From assembly GCA_900763675.1 (NCBI GenBank), contig CAAFLE010000029.1:1-15571 (forward strand): a DNA stretch of 15,571 nucleotides, read 5' to 3'. Below are positions 5,456 to 13,526 of this stretch, piece by piece; positions within the stretch are counted from its first letter, which is position 1; each line of letters starts with the position of its first letter. This stretch comes from an uncultured Oscillospiraceae bacterium (GTDB lineage: Bacteria > Bacillota > Clostridia > Oscillospirales > Oscillospiraceae). The notes below the pieces were generated by a model that worked only from the letters and a program-made list of their open reading frames with translations, did not search any database and was not told the origin of the DNA. The translations under genes were made by a program, and so were the position numbers.

Positions 5456-7832
5456 AAGAGAATACCTCGAAAGCATTGCCGAAACCTGCTCCAAGCCGTT
5501 TGCCGAGTGCTCGCGCATGGAGCGCTATACCGCGCTCGCGGCGATGATCCGCGAATGCTGCTCCGGCGTCCGCGCCGAAACGCTGCGCCGCCGCGCTGCG
5601 GCAAGCGAAAAGATCGTCTACTATTTCTCGATGGAGTTTCTTGTCGGGCGGCTGCTCGAAAACTATCTCATCCAGCTCGGCATCCGCGACATGGTCGCGG
5701 ACGTTCTCGGCGAGCTGGGCGAGGATCTTGACGCGCTGCTCGAATGCGAGCGCGACCCCGGTCTCGGCAACGGCGGTCTGGGTCGCCTTGCCGCGTGCTA
5801 TCTCGATTCGCTTGCCGCGGAGGACGTGCCGTGCGTCGGCATGGGACTGCGCTACCGCTACGGGCTGTTCCGCCAGCGCATCCGCTCCGGCTGCCAGACG
5901 GAGGAGCCGGACGACTGGCTCTCCGACGGCTACCCGTGGGAGACGGCGGTGCCGAGCGAGGCGGTGGAGGTGCGCTTCGGCGGCACCGTGGACCGCCGCG
6001 AGGAGAACGGCCGCATGGTGTACGAGCTGCGCGACTACCGGAGCGTGCTTGCCACGCCCTACGACGTCCCCATTCTCGGCTACGGCGCCCATGCGGTGAA
6101 CAATCTCCGGCTCTGGCGGGCGGGTCCGGTGCATAAGCAGCTCGATCTCGACGCCTTCAACGCCGGGGACTATTCCCGCGCCCAGAAAGCGAACAACGAC
6201 GCTGAGGCGATCACCTGTCTCCTCTACCCCGACGACAACACCCCCGCCGGGCAGCAGCTCCGCTTGCAGCAGGAGTATTTCTTCGTCTGCGCCGGGCTGC
6301 AGAGCGTGCTGCGCACGTTCCGCGCCGCGGGCGAGCCGTGGGAAAAGCTGCCGGAGCGCGTCGCCATCCACACAAACGACACCCATCCCGCGCTCTGCGT
6401 GCCGGAGTTGATGCGTCTGCTCATGGACGAGGAGGGGCTTTCGTGGGAGAGCGCGTGGGACATCACGTGCCGCACGATCTCCTATACGAACCACACCGTC
6501 ATGCCGGAGGCGCTGGAAAAGTGGTCTGTGACGCTCATGCGCAGTCTTCTGCCGCGGCAGTTCCAGATCATTGAGGAGATCGACCGCCGCTGGCGCGAGA
6601 GCTTTGATACGTCCGTCCCCGGCTGGCACGACCGTCTGCTTTCAACCGCGGTCATCGGCGGCGGGTTCGTGCGTATGGCAAATCTCTCCGTGATCGGCGG
6701 GCATTCGGTCAACGGCGTGGCGAAGCTGCACACCGAAATTTTGAAAAACACCGTACTGCGCGATTTTTACGCCATTTCCCCGGAAAAATTCAACAACAAG
6801 ACCAACGGCGTTTCCCACCGGCGGTTCCTTTTGCAGTCGAACCCCGGTCTCGCCCGGTACATCACCGAGCGCATCGGCGACGGCTGGATCGAGCAGCCGG
6901 AAAAGCTCGAGGAGCTGCTCGCCTATACGGACGATACCGAGTCGCTCCGGGAGCTTGCCAAGGTGAAGCTCGCGGCAAAGAAAAACCTCTGCGGTTACAT
7001 TGCCCGCGATTTCGGCATTGAGTGCAACCCCGACGGCGTCATCGACGTGCAGGTCAAGCGCATTCACGCCTACAAGCGCCAGCTTTTGAACGCCTTTAAG
7101 ATTCTCGCGCTCTACGACCGGCTCCGCGACGATCCCTGCGCCAAGGTCCCGGCAAGCACGTTCGTCTTTGCCGGCAAGGCGGCACACAGCTACGCCTTCG
7201 CCAAGGAGAGCATCCGGTTCGTTTGCGCCGTCGCCGATCTCGTGAACGCCGACCCGGTCGTGAGCCGCCGGATGAAGGTCGTATTCATGGAGAATTTCGG
7301 CGTAACGATGGGGCAGCGCATCTACCCCGCCGCGGACATCTCCGAGCAGATCTCCACCGCCGGAAAAGAGGCGAGCGGCACGGGCTGCATGAAGTTTATG
7401 ATGAACGGTGCCGTGACGCTCGGCACGCTCGACGGCGCGAACGTGGAGATCCGCGACCATGTCGGCGCGGAGAATATCACGATCTTCGGTCTTACGAGCG
7501 ATGAGACCGAGCGCTACACGACGCAGGGCGGGTACAACGCCCGCGAATGCGCCGAGAGCGATCCCGTGCTGCGGCGCGTACTCGCGCACCTCACGGACGG
7601 CTCGCTCGGCAGCCGGTTCTGGGATCTGGAGGACGCGCTGCTCAAGTATAACGACGAGTTTTTCGTCCTGCGCGACTTTGCGCCGTATCTCGCGGCATGG
7701 GATTCTCTCGCCGGGGAGGCGGGCAATCTCTCTTTCCAGCGCAAGGCGCTTGTAAACATCGCAAAATCCGGCTGGTTCTCGAGCGACCGCGCCGTTGCCG
7801 AATACGTAACGGACATCTGGAACATCCGGTAA
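5433..7832 (+). CDS. glgP: glycogen/maltodextrin phosphorylase GlgP
   Basis: This 799-residue GT35 phosphorylase releases glucose-1-phosphate from chain ends of glycogen or maltodextrin using phosphate and pyridoxal phosphate. Family blocks are present in order: YYFSMEFLVGRLLENYL (63-79), DPGLGNGGLGRLAACYLDS (about 108-126), HTNDTHPAL, SYTNHTVMPEALEKW, VQVKRIHAYKRQLLN (about 538-552) and the PLP-binding block EASGTGCMKFMMNGA with Lys654. Length is typical of bacterial enzymes. Two positions differ from the usual consensus: Cys652 where most phosphorylases have Asn (GTGNMKF), and Ala in RIHAYKR where Glu is common. The ATG at 5433 has CAGGAG 9 nt upstream, inside the end of glgB. Being co-transcribed with the synthesis genes, breakdown and synthesis capacity are made together; control is then likely at the enzyme level (inference). 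Confidence 0.97.
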   Translation: MPGREEFKREYLESIAETCSKPFAECSRMERYTALAAMIRECCSGVRAETLRRRAAASEKIVYYFSMEFLVGRLLENYLIQLGIRDMVADVLGELGEDLDALLECERDPGLGNGGLGRLAACYLDSLAAEDVPCVGMGLRYRYGLFRQRIRSGCQTEEPDDWLSDGYPWETAVPSEAVEVRFGGTVDRREENGRMVYELRDYRSVLATPYDVPILGYGAHAVNNLRLWRAGPVHKQLDLDAFNAGDYSRAQKANNDAEAITCLLYPDDNTPAGQQLRLQQEYFFVCAGLQSVLRTFRAAGEPWEKLPERVAIHTNDTHPALCVPELMRLLMDEEGLSWESAWDITCRTISYTNHTVMPEALEKWSVTLMRSLLPRQFQIIEEIDRRWRESFDTSVPGWHDRLLSTAVIGGGFVRMANLSVIGGHSVNGVAKLHTEILKNTVLRDFYAISPEKFNNKTNGVSHRRFLLQSNPGLARYITERIGDGWIEQPEKLEELLAYTDDTESLRELAKVKLAAKKNLCGYIARDFGIECNPDGVIDVQVKRIHAYKRQLLNAFKILALYDRLRDDPCAKVPASTFVFAGKAAHSYAFAKESIRFVCAVADLVNADPVVSRRMKVVFMENFGVTMGQRIYPAADISEQISTAGKEASGTGCMKFMMNGAVTLGTLDGANVEIRDHVGAENITIFGLTSDETERYTTQGGYNARECAESDPVLRRVLAHLTDGSLGSRFWDLEDALLKYNDEFFVLRDFAPYLAAWDSLAGEAGNLSFQRKALVNIAKSGWFSSDRAVAEYVTDIWNIR

Positions 7833-7877
7833 TCCCTGTCTTTTAGAAAAGTCCATCACTACAGGAGGTTTTTTCCC

Positions 7878-9014
7878 ATGCGAAAAAAGGAATGCGTAGC
7901 CATGCTTCTGGCGGGCGGTCAGGGCAGCCGTCTGGGTGTTCTGACGGAGAAGATCGCCAAGCCCGCCGTGTCGTTCGGCGGGAAATACCGCATGATCGAC
8001 TTTTCCCTGTCGAACTGCGTCAACTCCGGCATCGACACCGTCGGCGTACTCATCCAGTACAAGCCGTCGCTGCTCAACCGCTATCTCGGCACGGGCGCGT
8101 CGTGGGATCTCGACGCCGGCTGGGGCGGCGTACACATCCTGCCGCCGTATGCCACGCAGACCGGCGGCGAATGGTACGAAGGCACCGCCGACGCCATTTA
8201 CCACAACATCGACTTTCTTGACGGATACGACCCCGAATACGTTATCATCCTCTCCGGCGACCATCTCTACCAGATGGACTATAACCTCATGCTCGATTTC
8301 CACAAGCTCATGGGCGCCGATCTCACCGTCGCGGTCAAGACCGTGCCGTGGGACGAGGCGAGCCGGTTCGGCATCATGTCCGTCGATCAGGATATGCGCA
8401 TCACGCGCTTTGCCGAAAAGCCGAAGAATCCCGAGAGCAATCTCGCCTCCATGGGCATTTATATCTTCACATGGCGCGTGCTGCGCGAGGCGCTGCTCGC
8501 CGACCATGCCGACGCGCAGAGCGACAAGGACTTCGGCAAGAACATCATCCCCACGCTGCTCGCGCAGGGGAAGAGCCTTTTCGCCTATCAGTTCTCCGGC
8601 TACTGGAAGGACGTCGGCACGATCCCGAGCTATTACTCCACGCAGATGGAGCTGCTCGACGAGGACGCCGAGTTCCGCCTGCACGATACGAGAATGCACA
8701 TTCTCTCCAACTTCAACGAGCATCCCTCGCACTTCATCGGCGCGGAGGGGCGCGTGGAGCACAGCATGATCTGCAACGGCTGCGAGATCTGCGGCGAGGT
8801 GTATAACTCCATCCTATCCCCCGGCGTCACGGTGGAAAAGGGCGCTCTTGTGCGCGACTCCATTCTGCTGCCCGGCTCGACCGTCGGCGAGGGAGCCGTC
8901 GTCGAGCGGACGATCCTCAACGAAAACGCCGCCATCGCCGCGCACACCGCCGTCGGACAAGCCGGAAAGATCACCGTCATCGGCGAAAACGCCGTGATGG
9001 AAGTGGACGCTTAA
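7878..9014 (+). CDS. glgC: glucose-1-phosphate adenylyltransferase, catalytic subunit GlgC
   Basis: GlgC makes ADP-glucose from ATP and glucose-1-phosphate, the committed step of glycogen synthesis. The 378-residue protein has a nucleotidyltransferase domain with the ATP loop LLAGGQGSRLG (10-20), AKPAVSFGGKYRMIDF (27-42), the metal-binding Asp128 in LSGDHLYQMDY, RFGIM (163-167) and the glucose-1-phosphate lysine Lys181 in FAEKPK. A left-handed beta-helix follows from about residue 280 (VYNSILSPGVTVEKGALVRD). All catalytic residues expected from E. coli GlgC are present. The start has a strong AGGAGG 10 nt upstream. It is followed 15 bp later by glgD; in Firmicutes such pairs form GlgC/GlgD hetero-oligomers (family knowledge). 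Confidence 0.97.
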   Translation: MRKKECVAMLLAGGQGSRLGVLTEKIAKPAVSFGGKYRMIDFSLSNCVNSGIDTVGVLIQYKPSLLNRYLGTGASWDLDAGWGGVHILPPYATQTGGEWYEGTADAIYHNIDFLDGYDPEYVIILSGDHLYQMDYNLMLDFHKLMGADLTVAVKTVPWDEASRFGIMSVDQDMRITRFAEKPKNPESNLASMGIYIFTWRVLREALLADHADAQSDKDFGKNIIPTLLAQGKSLFAYQFSGYWKDVGTIPSYYSTQMELLDEDAEFRLHDTRMHILSNFNEHPSHFIGAEGRVEHSMICNGCEICGEVYNSILSPGVTVEKGALVRDSILLPGSTVGEGAVVERTILNENAAIAAHTAVGQAGKITVIGENAVMEVDA

Positions 9015-9029
9015 AAGGGAGGGAACACC

Positions 9030-10127
9030 ATGAACCGCACCATCGGACTCATCGCCACCAACTACTCCGTTCCCGGCTTCGGTTCCGTCACCGAGGAACG
9101 CCCCGCGGCAAGCATCCCGTTCGGCGGGCGCTACCGTCTGCTCGACTTTGCCTTGAGCAACATGGTAAACGCCCGTATCCAGACCGTAGGTCTCGTCACG
9201 CCGTATCTCTACCGCAGCATTATGGACCATGTCGGCGCAGGCAAGCCGTGGGACCTTTCCCGCAAGGAGGGCGGTCTCTACATTCTGCCCGGAACGGTGT
9301 TCGGCTTCCGCGAGCCGGGCGCACGCTTTCTCTTCCGCGATCTGCTGCACAACATGGAATACCTCCGGCAGGGCGACGGCGACTACATTCTCGTCAGCTC
9401 CGGCACGCTCGTGGCAAACATCGACTATCTGCCGATGATCGCCCAGCACGAGCTGGAGGGCAAGCCCGTCACGCTTCTTTATAAAAGAATGCAGCCGGGC
9501 GAAAAGCGCCCCGGGCGCTATCTCACGCTGGAGGACGGCCGCGTCACCGGTATCCGCCGCGCCGACGAGGGTGAAAACCTCCTGCTCGACAGCTTCATTA
9601 CGGACAAGTCCTTCCTGCTGCGCATCGCCCGCGACTATGCCGCGCTCGATTATATGGATTTTCTCGACATTCTCACGCACATCCTGCCGGAGGTCTCCGT
9701 CGGCAGCTACGCCTTTGACGGCTATGTCGCGTTCATGGACGGCATGGAGGATTACTTCCGCGCCAGTCTCGATCTGCTCGACGGCGGCGTCCGCCGCGAG
9801 CTTTTCCACTCCGACCGGCAGATCCTCACCAAGGCGCACGACACGCCCCCCGCGCTTTATGTCCCCGGCTCGGCGGTGAAAAACTCCGTGATGACCGCGG
9901 GCAGCATCATTGAAGGGAGCGTGGAAAACAGCGTGTGCTTCCGCAACGTGCGCATTGAAAAGGGCGCGGTCGTGAAAAACTGCGTTCTCATGGAAAAGTG
10001 CGTCGTCAAGGCGGGAGCGCGGCTGGAAAACGTCGTGTGCGACAAGGGCGTCACGATCACCGCCGGAACGGCGATCTGCGGCACGGCGGAGCATCCGTGC
10101 GTGCTTCCGAAGGGCGGCGTCGTATGA
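9030..10127 (+). CDS. glgD: ADP-glucose pyrophosphorylase regulatory subunit GlgD
   Basis: GlgD is a paralogue of GlgC that raises or tunes the activity of GlgC in a hetero-oligomer and is itself weakly active or inactive (known for Bacillus and other Firmicutes). The 365-residue protein keeps the fold and landmarks such as SIPFGGRYRLLDFALSNMVN (28-47) and the beta-helix end (GSIIEGSVENSVCFRNVRIE and on). However, the GGxGxRL ATP loop is replaced by TNYSVPGFGSVTEERPA, AKPA is RPA, and the metal Asp of GDHLYQMDY is replaced by Thr126 (SSGTLVANIDY). These losses argue for a regulatory role. GGGAGGG lies just upstream of the ATG. Its stop overlaps the glgA start as ATGA. Confidence 0.95.
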   Translation: MNRTIGLIATNYSVPGFGSVTEERPAASIPFGGRYRLLDFALSNMVNARIQTVGLVTPYLYRSIMDHVGAGKPWDLSRKEGGLYILPGTVFGFREPGARFLFRDLLHNMEYLRQGDGDYILVSSGTLVANIDYLPMIAQHELEGKPVTLLYKRMQPGEKRPGRYLTLEDGRVTGIRRADEGENLLLDSFITDKSFLLRIARDYAALDYMDFLDILTHILPEVSVGSYAFDGYVAFMDGMEDYFRASLDLLDGGVRRELFHSDRQILTKAHDTPPALYVPGSAVKNSVMTAGSIIEGSVENSVCFRNVRIEKGAVVKNCVLMEKCVVKAGARLENVVCDKGVTITAGTAICGTAEHPCVLPKGGVV

Positions 10128-11569
10128 AGGAAAAGCTGCGCGTTCTCTTTGCCGCGTTTGAAGCCGCCCCGTTCATCAAGACCGGCGGTCTCGGCGACGT
10201 CGCCGCGTCGCTCCCCGGCGCGGTGCAGTGTCCGACGCTCGAAATGCGCGTCGTGCTGCCGAAGCTCCGGCAGATCGGCGCGGAGTATCAGAAAAAAATG
10301 AAATTCCTCTGCTCGTTTTATGTCCCGCTCGGCTGGCGCAGCCAGTACTGCGGGCTGTTCGAGCTGCGGCGCGGCGGCGTTACGTGGTATTTTCTCGACA
10401 ACGAATACTACTTCGGGCGCGACGCCGCCTACGGCTATTTTGACGACGGCGAGCGCATGGCGTTTTTCGCCAAGGCGGTGTGCGAGTGCTGCCGGTATCT
10501 GCCGGACTTTTTCCCGAACGTCCTCCACTGCAACGACTGGCACACGGCGCTCGCGCCGGTGTTTCTGCGTGAGCAGTACCGCTACGCGCCCGGCTACAGC
10601 GACATCCGCACCGTGTTCACCATCCACAATCTCAAATTTCAGGGGCAGTACGACCCCTGCATACTGAGCGACATTCTCGCGCTCGATGGCGTGGCGGCGG
10701 CGCGGAATCAGCTTCTGCGCGACGGCGGCAAGTGCGTGAACTATCTCGCCGGAGCGGCGAATTACGCCGACCGCATCACGACCGTCAGCCCCACGTATGC
10801 CAAGGAGATCTGCACGCCGTATTTCGGCGAGGGTTTGCAGGACATCTTCCTTCGCCGGCACGACGTTCTCTCCGGCATACTGAACGGCATCGACACCGTT
10901 TCCTACGATCCGGCGAAGGACAAGGCGCTCGTCCATAACTACGCCGACCCCACCGGCAAGGCAGAGAACAAAAAGGCGCTGCAAAAGGAGCTGGGTCTCA
11001 CCGTGGACGCGGAGATTCCGCTTTGCGTATGCGTCAGCCGTCTCACGGAGCAGAAGGGCTTTGATCTTCTCAACGCCGTGGCGGAGGAAATGCTCTCCTG
11101 CGCCCAGATCGCCGTTCTCGGCACGGGCGACCGCGCCTACGAGGACTATTACCGCGCTCTGGCGGCGCGGCACCCCGGCCGCTTCAGCGCCCAGATCCGC
11201 TTTTCCGAGCCGCTCTCGCGCCGGATGTACGCCGGAGCGGATATATTCCTCATGCCCTCGCGGTTTGAGCCGTGCGGGCTGAGCCAGATGATCTCCATGC
11301 GCTACGGCGCCGTTCCCGTCGTGCGGCAGACCGGCGGTCTTGCCGACAGCGTGGAGCCGTACAACCGCTACACCGGCGAGGGTACCGGCTTCGGCTTTTT
11401 GAACTTCAACGCCCACGAACTGCTCTTCACGACGCAGGAGGCGTGCCGCCTGTACACCGAAAGCCCCGTCGCGTGGGCAAATCTCGCCGCGCAGGGCATG
11501 GCGCAGGACTTCTCCTGGCGTGCCAGTGCGCTCGAATACCGAAAACTCTACCGAGGTCTTTTCGCATGA
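10124..11569 (+). CDS. glgA: glycogen synthase GlgA
   Basis: GlgA transfers glucose from ADP-glucose to the non-reducing end of glycogen (GT5 family, GT-B fold). The 481-residue protein shows KTGGLGDV with the ADP-glucose lysine Lys19, HCNDWHTAL (135-143), TIHNL (166-170), NGID (254-257), the C-domain entry SRLTEQKG (305-312), and the nucleotide-binding loop PSRFEPCGLSQ with Glu382 (378-388), then TGGLADSV (403-410). Length matches bacterial GlgA (about 475-490). The start is the ATG at 10124 inside the ATGA overlap with glgD, fixed by the conserved N-terminal LRVLFAAFEAAPFIKTGGLG; the same frame is open further upstream inside glgD but those residues do not belong to the family. The end overlaps the next gene in the same ATGA manner. 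Confidence 0.97.
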   Translation: MKEKLRVLFAAFEAAPFIKTGGLGDVAASLPGAVQCPTLEMRVVLPKLRQIGAEYQKKMKFLCSFYVPLGWRSQYCGLFELRRGGVTWYFLDNEYYFGRDAAYGYFDDGERMAFFAKAVCECCRYLPDFFPNVLHCNDWHTALAPVFLREQYRYAPGYSDIRTVFTIHNLKFQGQYDPCILSDILALDGVAAARNQLLRDGGKCVNYLAGAANYADRITTVSPTYAKEICTPYFGEGLQDIFLRRHDVLSGILNGIDTVSYDPAKDKALVHNYADPTGKAENKKALQKELGLTVDAEIPLCVCVSRLTEQKGFDLLNAVAEEMLSCAQIAVLGTGDRAYEDYYRALAARHPGRFSAQIRFSEPLSRRMYAGADIFLMPSRFEPCGLSQMISMRYGAVPVVRQTGGLADSVEPYNRYTGEGTGFGFLNFNAHELLFTTQEACRLYTESPVAWANLAAQGMAQDFSWRASALEYRKLYRGLFA

Positions 11570-13206
11570 TCGTACATGAATCGAGAAACAGCGCCTTCCG
11601 CCGCCCGTTCGGCGCCGCCGAGACCGGCGCGGAGGTCATGCTCGCCGCCGTGAAGGCGGACGCGCCGGATATGGCGCTCCGGCTGCACCCCTTCACCGGC
11701 GAGGACACATTCCTGCCCATGCAGAGCGAGGGCGGCGGGCGGTTTTCCGTCACGGTGACGCTGCCGGAAACGCCGTGCGTCCTCTGGTATTCGTTCCTCG
11801 CCGGCGGGGAGGAAACGAGCGCATGGCAGATCACCGTTTATGAAAAAGCCGCCGTTCCCGACTGGTGGAAAAACGGCGTCGTCTATCAGATCTTCCCCGA
11901 CCGGTTCGCCCGGGAAAAGGACTGGACGCCCCGCGAGCCGGAAAAGCGCCGCGGCACGCACCGCTTTCTTGTGCGCGACTGGGACACGCCGGCATTCTAT
12001 CCCCGCGCCGAAAACGGAGACGTCTCCTCGTGGCCCTTCTGGGGCGGAACGCTGCGCGGCATCGAGGAAAAGCTGCCGTATCTCGCCTCGCTCGGCGTGA
12101 CGGTCCTCTATCTCAACCCCATATTTGAAGCCGCGAGCAACCACCGCTACGACACGGCGGACTATACCCGCGTCGATCCGCTGCTCGGCAAAAAGAAGGA
12201 CTTTGAATCGCTCTGCGCCGCGGCGGAAAAGCGCGGCATCCGCATCGTTCTCGACGGCGTATTCAACCACACCGGCGCGGACAGCGTGTATTTTGACAAA
12301 TTCGGCAACTACGGCACGGCGGAAAAATACCGCTCGTGGTTCCGCTTCGGCGGGCAGTACCGCCACGGCTACGAATGCTGGTGGGACGTTCCCGATCTTC
12401 CGAACGTGGAGGAAAACGACCCGTCGTTCCGGGAATTTCTCTGCGGCGAGGACGGCGTGGTGCGCCGGTGGCTGCGCCGCGGCGCTTCGGGCTGGCGGCT
12501 CGACGTCGCCGACGAGCTTCCGGACAGTCTCATCCGCGACATCCGCACGGCAATGAAGGCGGAAAAGCCCGATTCCCTCCTGCTCGGCGAGGTGTGGGAG
12601 GACGCCTCCTGCAAGGTGAGCTACGGGGCGCTGCGCGAGTATTTTCTCGGCAGCGAGCTGGACGCGACGATGCACTATCCGTTCCGCACGGCGGCGCTGG
12701 ACTTCCTGCTCGGCAAGATCAACGCCGAGACCGCCTGCAACACGCTCTGGACGATTTTCGAGCATTATCCGCCGGAGAATCTTTATGCCGCGCTCAATCT
12801 CATCGGCAGCCACGACCGCGCCCGGGCGCTCACGGTCCTCGGCGGCGATACGAACGCGCTGAAGCTGGCGATGTTCCTCCAGTTCGCCCTGCCGGGCGTG
12901 CCGTGCATCTACTACGGCGACGAGGCGGGCATGACCGGCGGGACCGACCCATACAACCGCGGCAGCTTCCCGTGGGGGCGCGGCGATGCGTCGATCACCG
13001 ATTTTGTGCGCAGCCTTACCGCGATGTATCAGGAGACGCCGCTGCTGCGGCAGGGCGGATATGAGCCGCTGTTCTTCGGCGAGAACGTTCTCGGCTGCCG
13101 CCGGTTCGTCGGTGAAAGCTCCGTTCTCGCGCTCATCAACCGCGGTGAGACGCCGGTGGAATGCTTCGGCGTCACCGTGCCGGGAAGGGGGTACATTTTA
13201 GAATGA
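11566..13206 (+). CDS. GH13 alpha-glycosidase (neopullulanase/cyclomaltodextrinase-like)
   Basis: The 546-residue enzyme should hydrolyse alpha-glucans or malto-oligosaccharides. An N-terminal beta domain (1-95) precedes a GH13 barrel beginning WWKNGVVYQIFPDRFA (100-115), a hallmark of the neopullulanase/maltogenic group. Conserved regions: DGVFNHTG (230-237), GWRLDVADEL with nucleophile Asp313, LLGEVWED with acid/base Glu342, and LIGSHDRAR with Asp417. The C-terminal domain is short. No signal peptide is seen, so it acts inside the cell, where it could trim limit dextrins left by GlgP; no GlgX or pullulanase is visible in the window. The ATG at 11566 overlaps the glgA stop as ATGA, and the end overlaps the next gene likewise. 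Exact specificity (neopullulanase, cyclomaltodextrinase or maltodextrin glucosidase) cannot be decided by eye. Confidence 0.9.
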   Translation: MIVHESRNSAFRRPFGAAETGAEVMLAAVKADAPDMALRLHPFTGEDTFLPMQSEGGGRFSVTVTLPETPCVLWYSFLAGGEETSAWQITVYEKAAVPDWWKNGVVYQIFPDRFAREKDWTPREPEKRRGTHRFLVRDWDTPAFYPRAENGDVSSWPFWGGTLRGIEEKLPYLASLGVTVLYLNPIFEAASNHRYDTADYTRVDPLLGKKKDFESLCAAAEKRGIRIVLDGVFNHTGADSVYFDKFGNYGTAEKYRSWFRFGGQYRHGYECWWDVPDLPNVEENDPSFREFLCGEDGVVRRWLRRGASGWRLDVADELPDSLIRDIRTAMKAEKPDSLLLGEVWEDASCKVSYGALREYFLGSELDATMHYPFRTAALDFLLGKINAETACNTLWTIFEHYPPENLYAALNLIGSHDRARALTVLGGDTNALKLAMFLQFALPGVPCIYYGDEAGMTGGTDPYNRGSFPWGRGDASITDFVRSLTAMYQETPLLRQGGYEPLFFGENVLGCRRFVGESSVLALINRGETPVECFGVTVPGRGYILE

Positions 13207-13484
13207 AGCATTACATCATCTCCAAATTCCGTCCGGGTACGCCATGGCGGGATTATCTGCCGGACATTGAAGCGATCTTCCGCGAAACGCTTGCCATACC
13301 GGGCGTACATACCGTGGAGGTGTTTCCCTCCTGCTCCGAGCGGGCGAACCGCTTCGATCTTATGATCTGCATGGACATGGACGCGGACGCGCTGCCGCTG
13401 TACGACGCGAGCGAGCCGCACCGCCGCTGGAAAGAGAAATACGGCCCCATGCTCGAGGGAAAAACGATCTTTGACCGCGTCTGA
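13203..13484 (+). CDS. Dabb (stress-responsive A/B barrel) domain protein
   Basis: A 93-residue single-domain protein. The opening HYIISKFRPG, the IPGVHTVEV strand, the SERANRFDLMICMDMD strand and the closing YDASEPHRRWKEKYGPMLEG match the Dabb family, a dimeric alpha/beta barrel of the ferredoxin-like type. Members include plant stress proteins and polyketide cyclases, but bacterial stand-alone members mostly have unknown function. It is coupled by an ATGA overlap to the GH13 gene, with AAGGGGG 12 nt upstream inside that gene, so it is made with the glycogen enzymes. A role in carbohydrate metabolism is inferred from position only. The gene is complete. Confidence 0.8.
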   Translation: MKHYIISKFRPGTPWRDYLPDIEAIFRETLAIPGVHTVEVFPSCSERANRFDLMICMDMDADALPLYDASEPHRRWKEKYGPMLEGKTIFDRV

Positions 13485-13526
13485 CCCGCCGCGGGCGGCA
13501 AAAACCGATTTTGGGAGGTACTTTCT

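Noticed and set aside
7840..7851. CTTTT-AG-AAAAG inverted repeat between glgP and glgC as terminator or operator
   Set aside because: A 5-bp A/T stem with a 2-nt loop is too weak, and the strong ribosome site and short gap favour continued transcription.
6642..8762. 706-codon open frame on the minus strand opposite glgP and glgC
   Set aside because: It is an antisense shadow caused by GC-rich codon use. The plus strand holds glgP and glgC with full conserved motifs, and the minus-strand translation has no recognisable domain.
9857..11416. 519-codon minus-strand frame opposite glgD and glgA, with similar long frames at 8814-10094, 11548-12813 and 13029-14492
   Set aside because: Same cause: the stop-poor antisense frame of high-GC genes. 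None matches a family by eye, and all lie opposite well-supported plus-strand genes.
13487..13498. GC-rich CCCGC-C-GCGGG dyad after the Dabb gene as terminator
   Set aside because: The loop is too small and no T-run follows, so there is no support for an operon end here.
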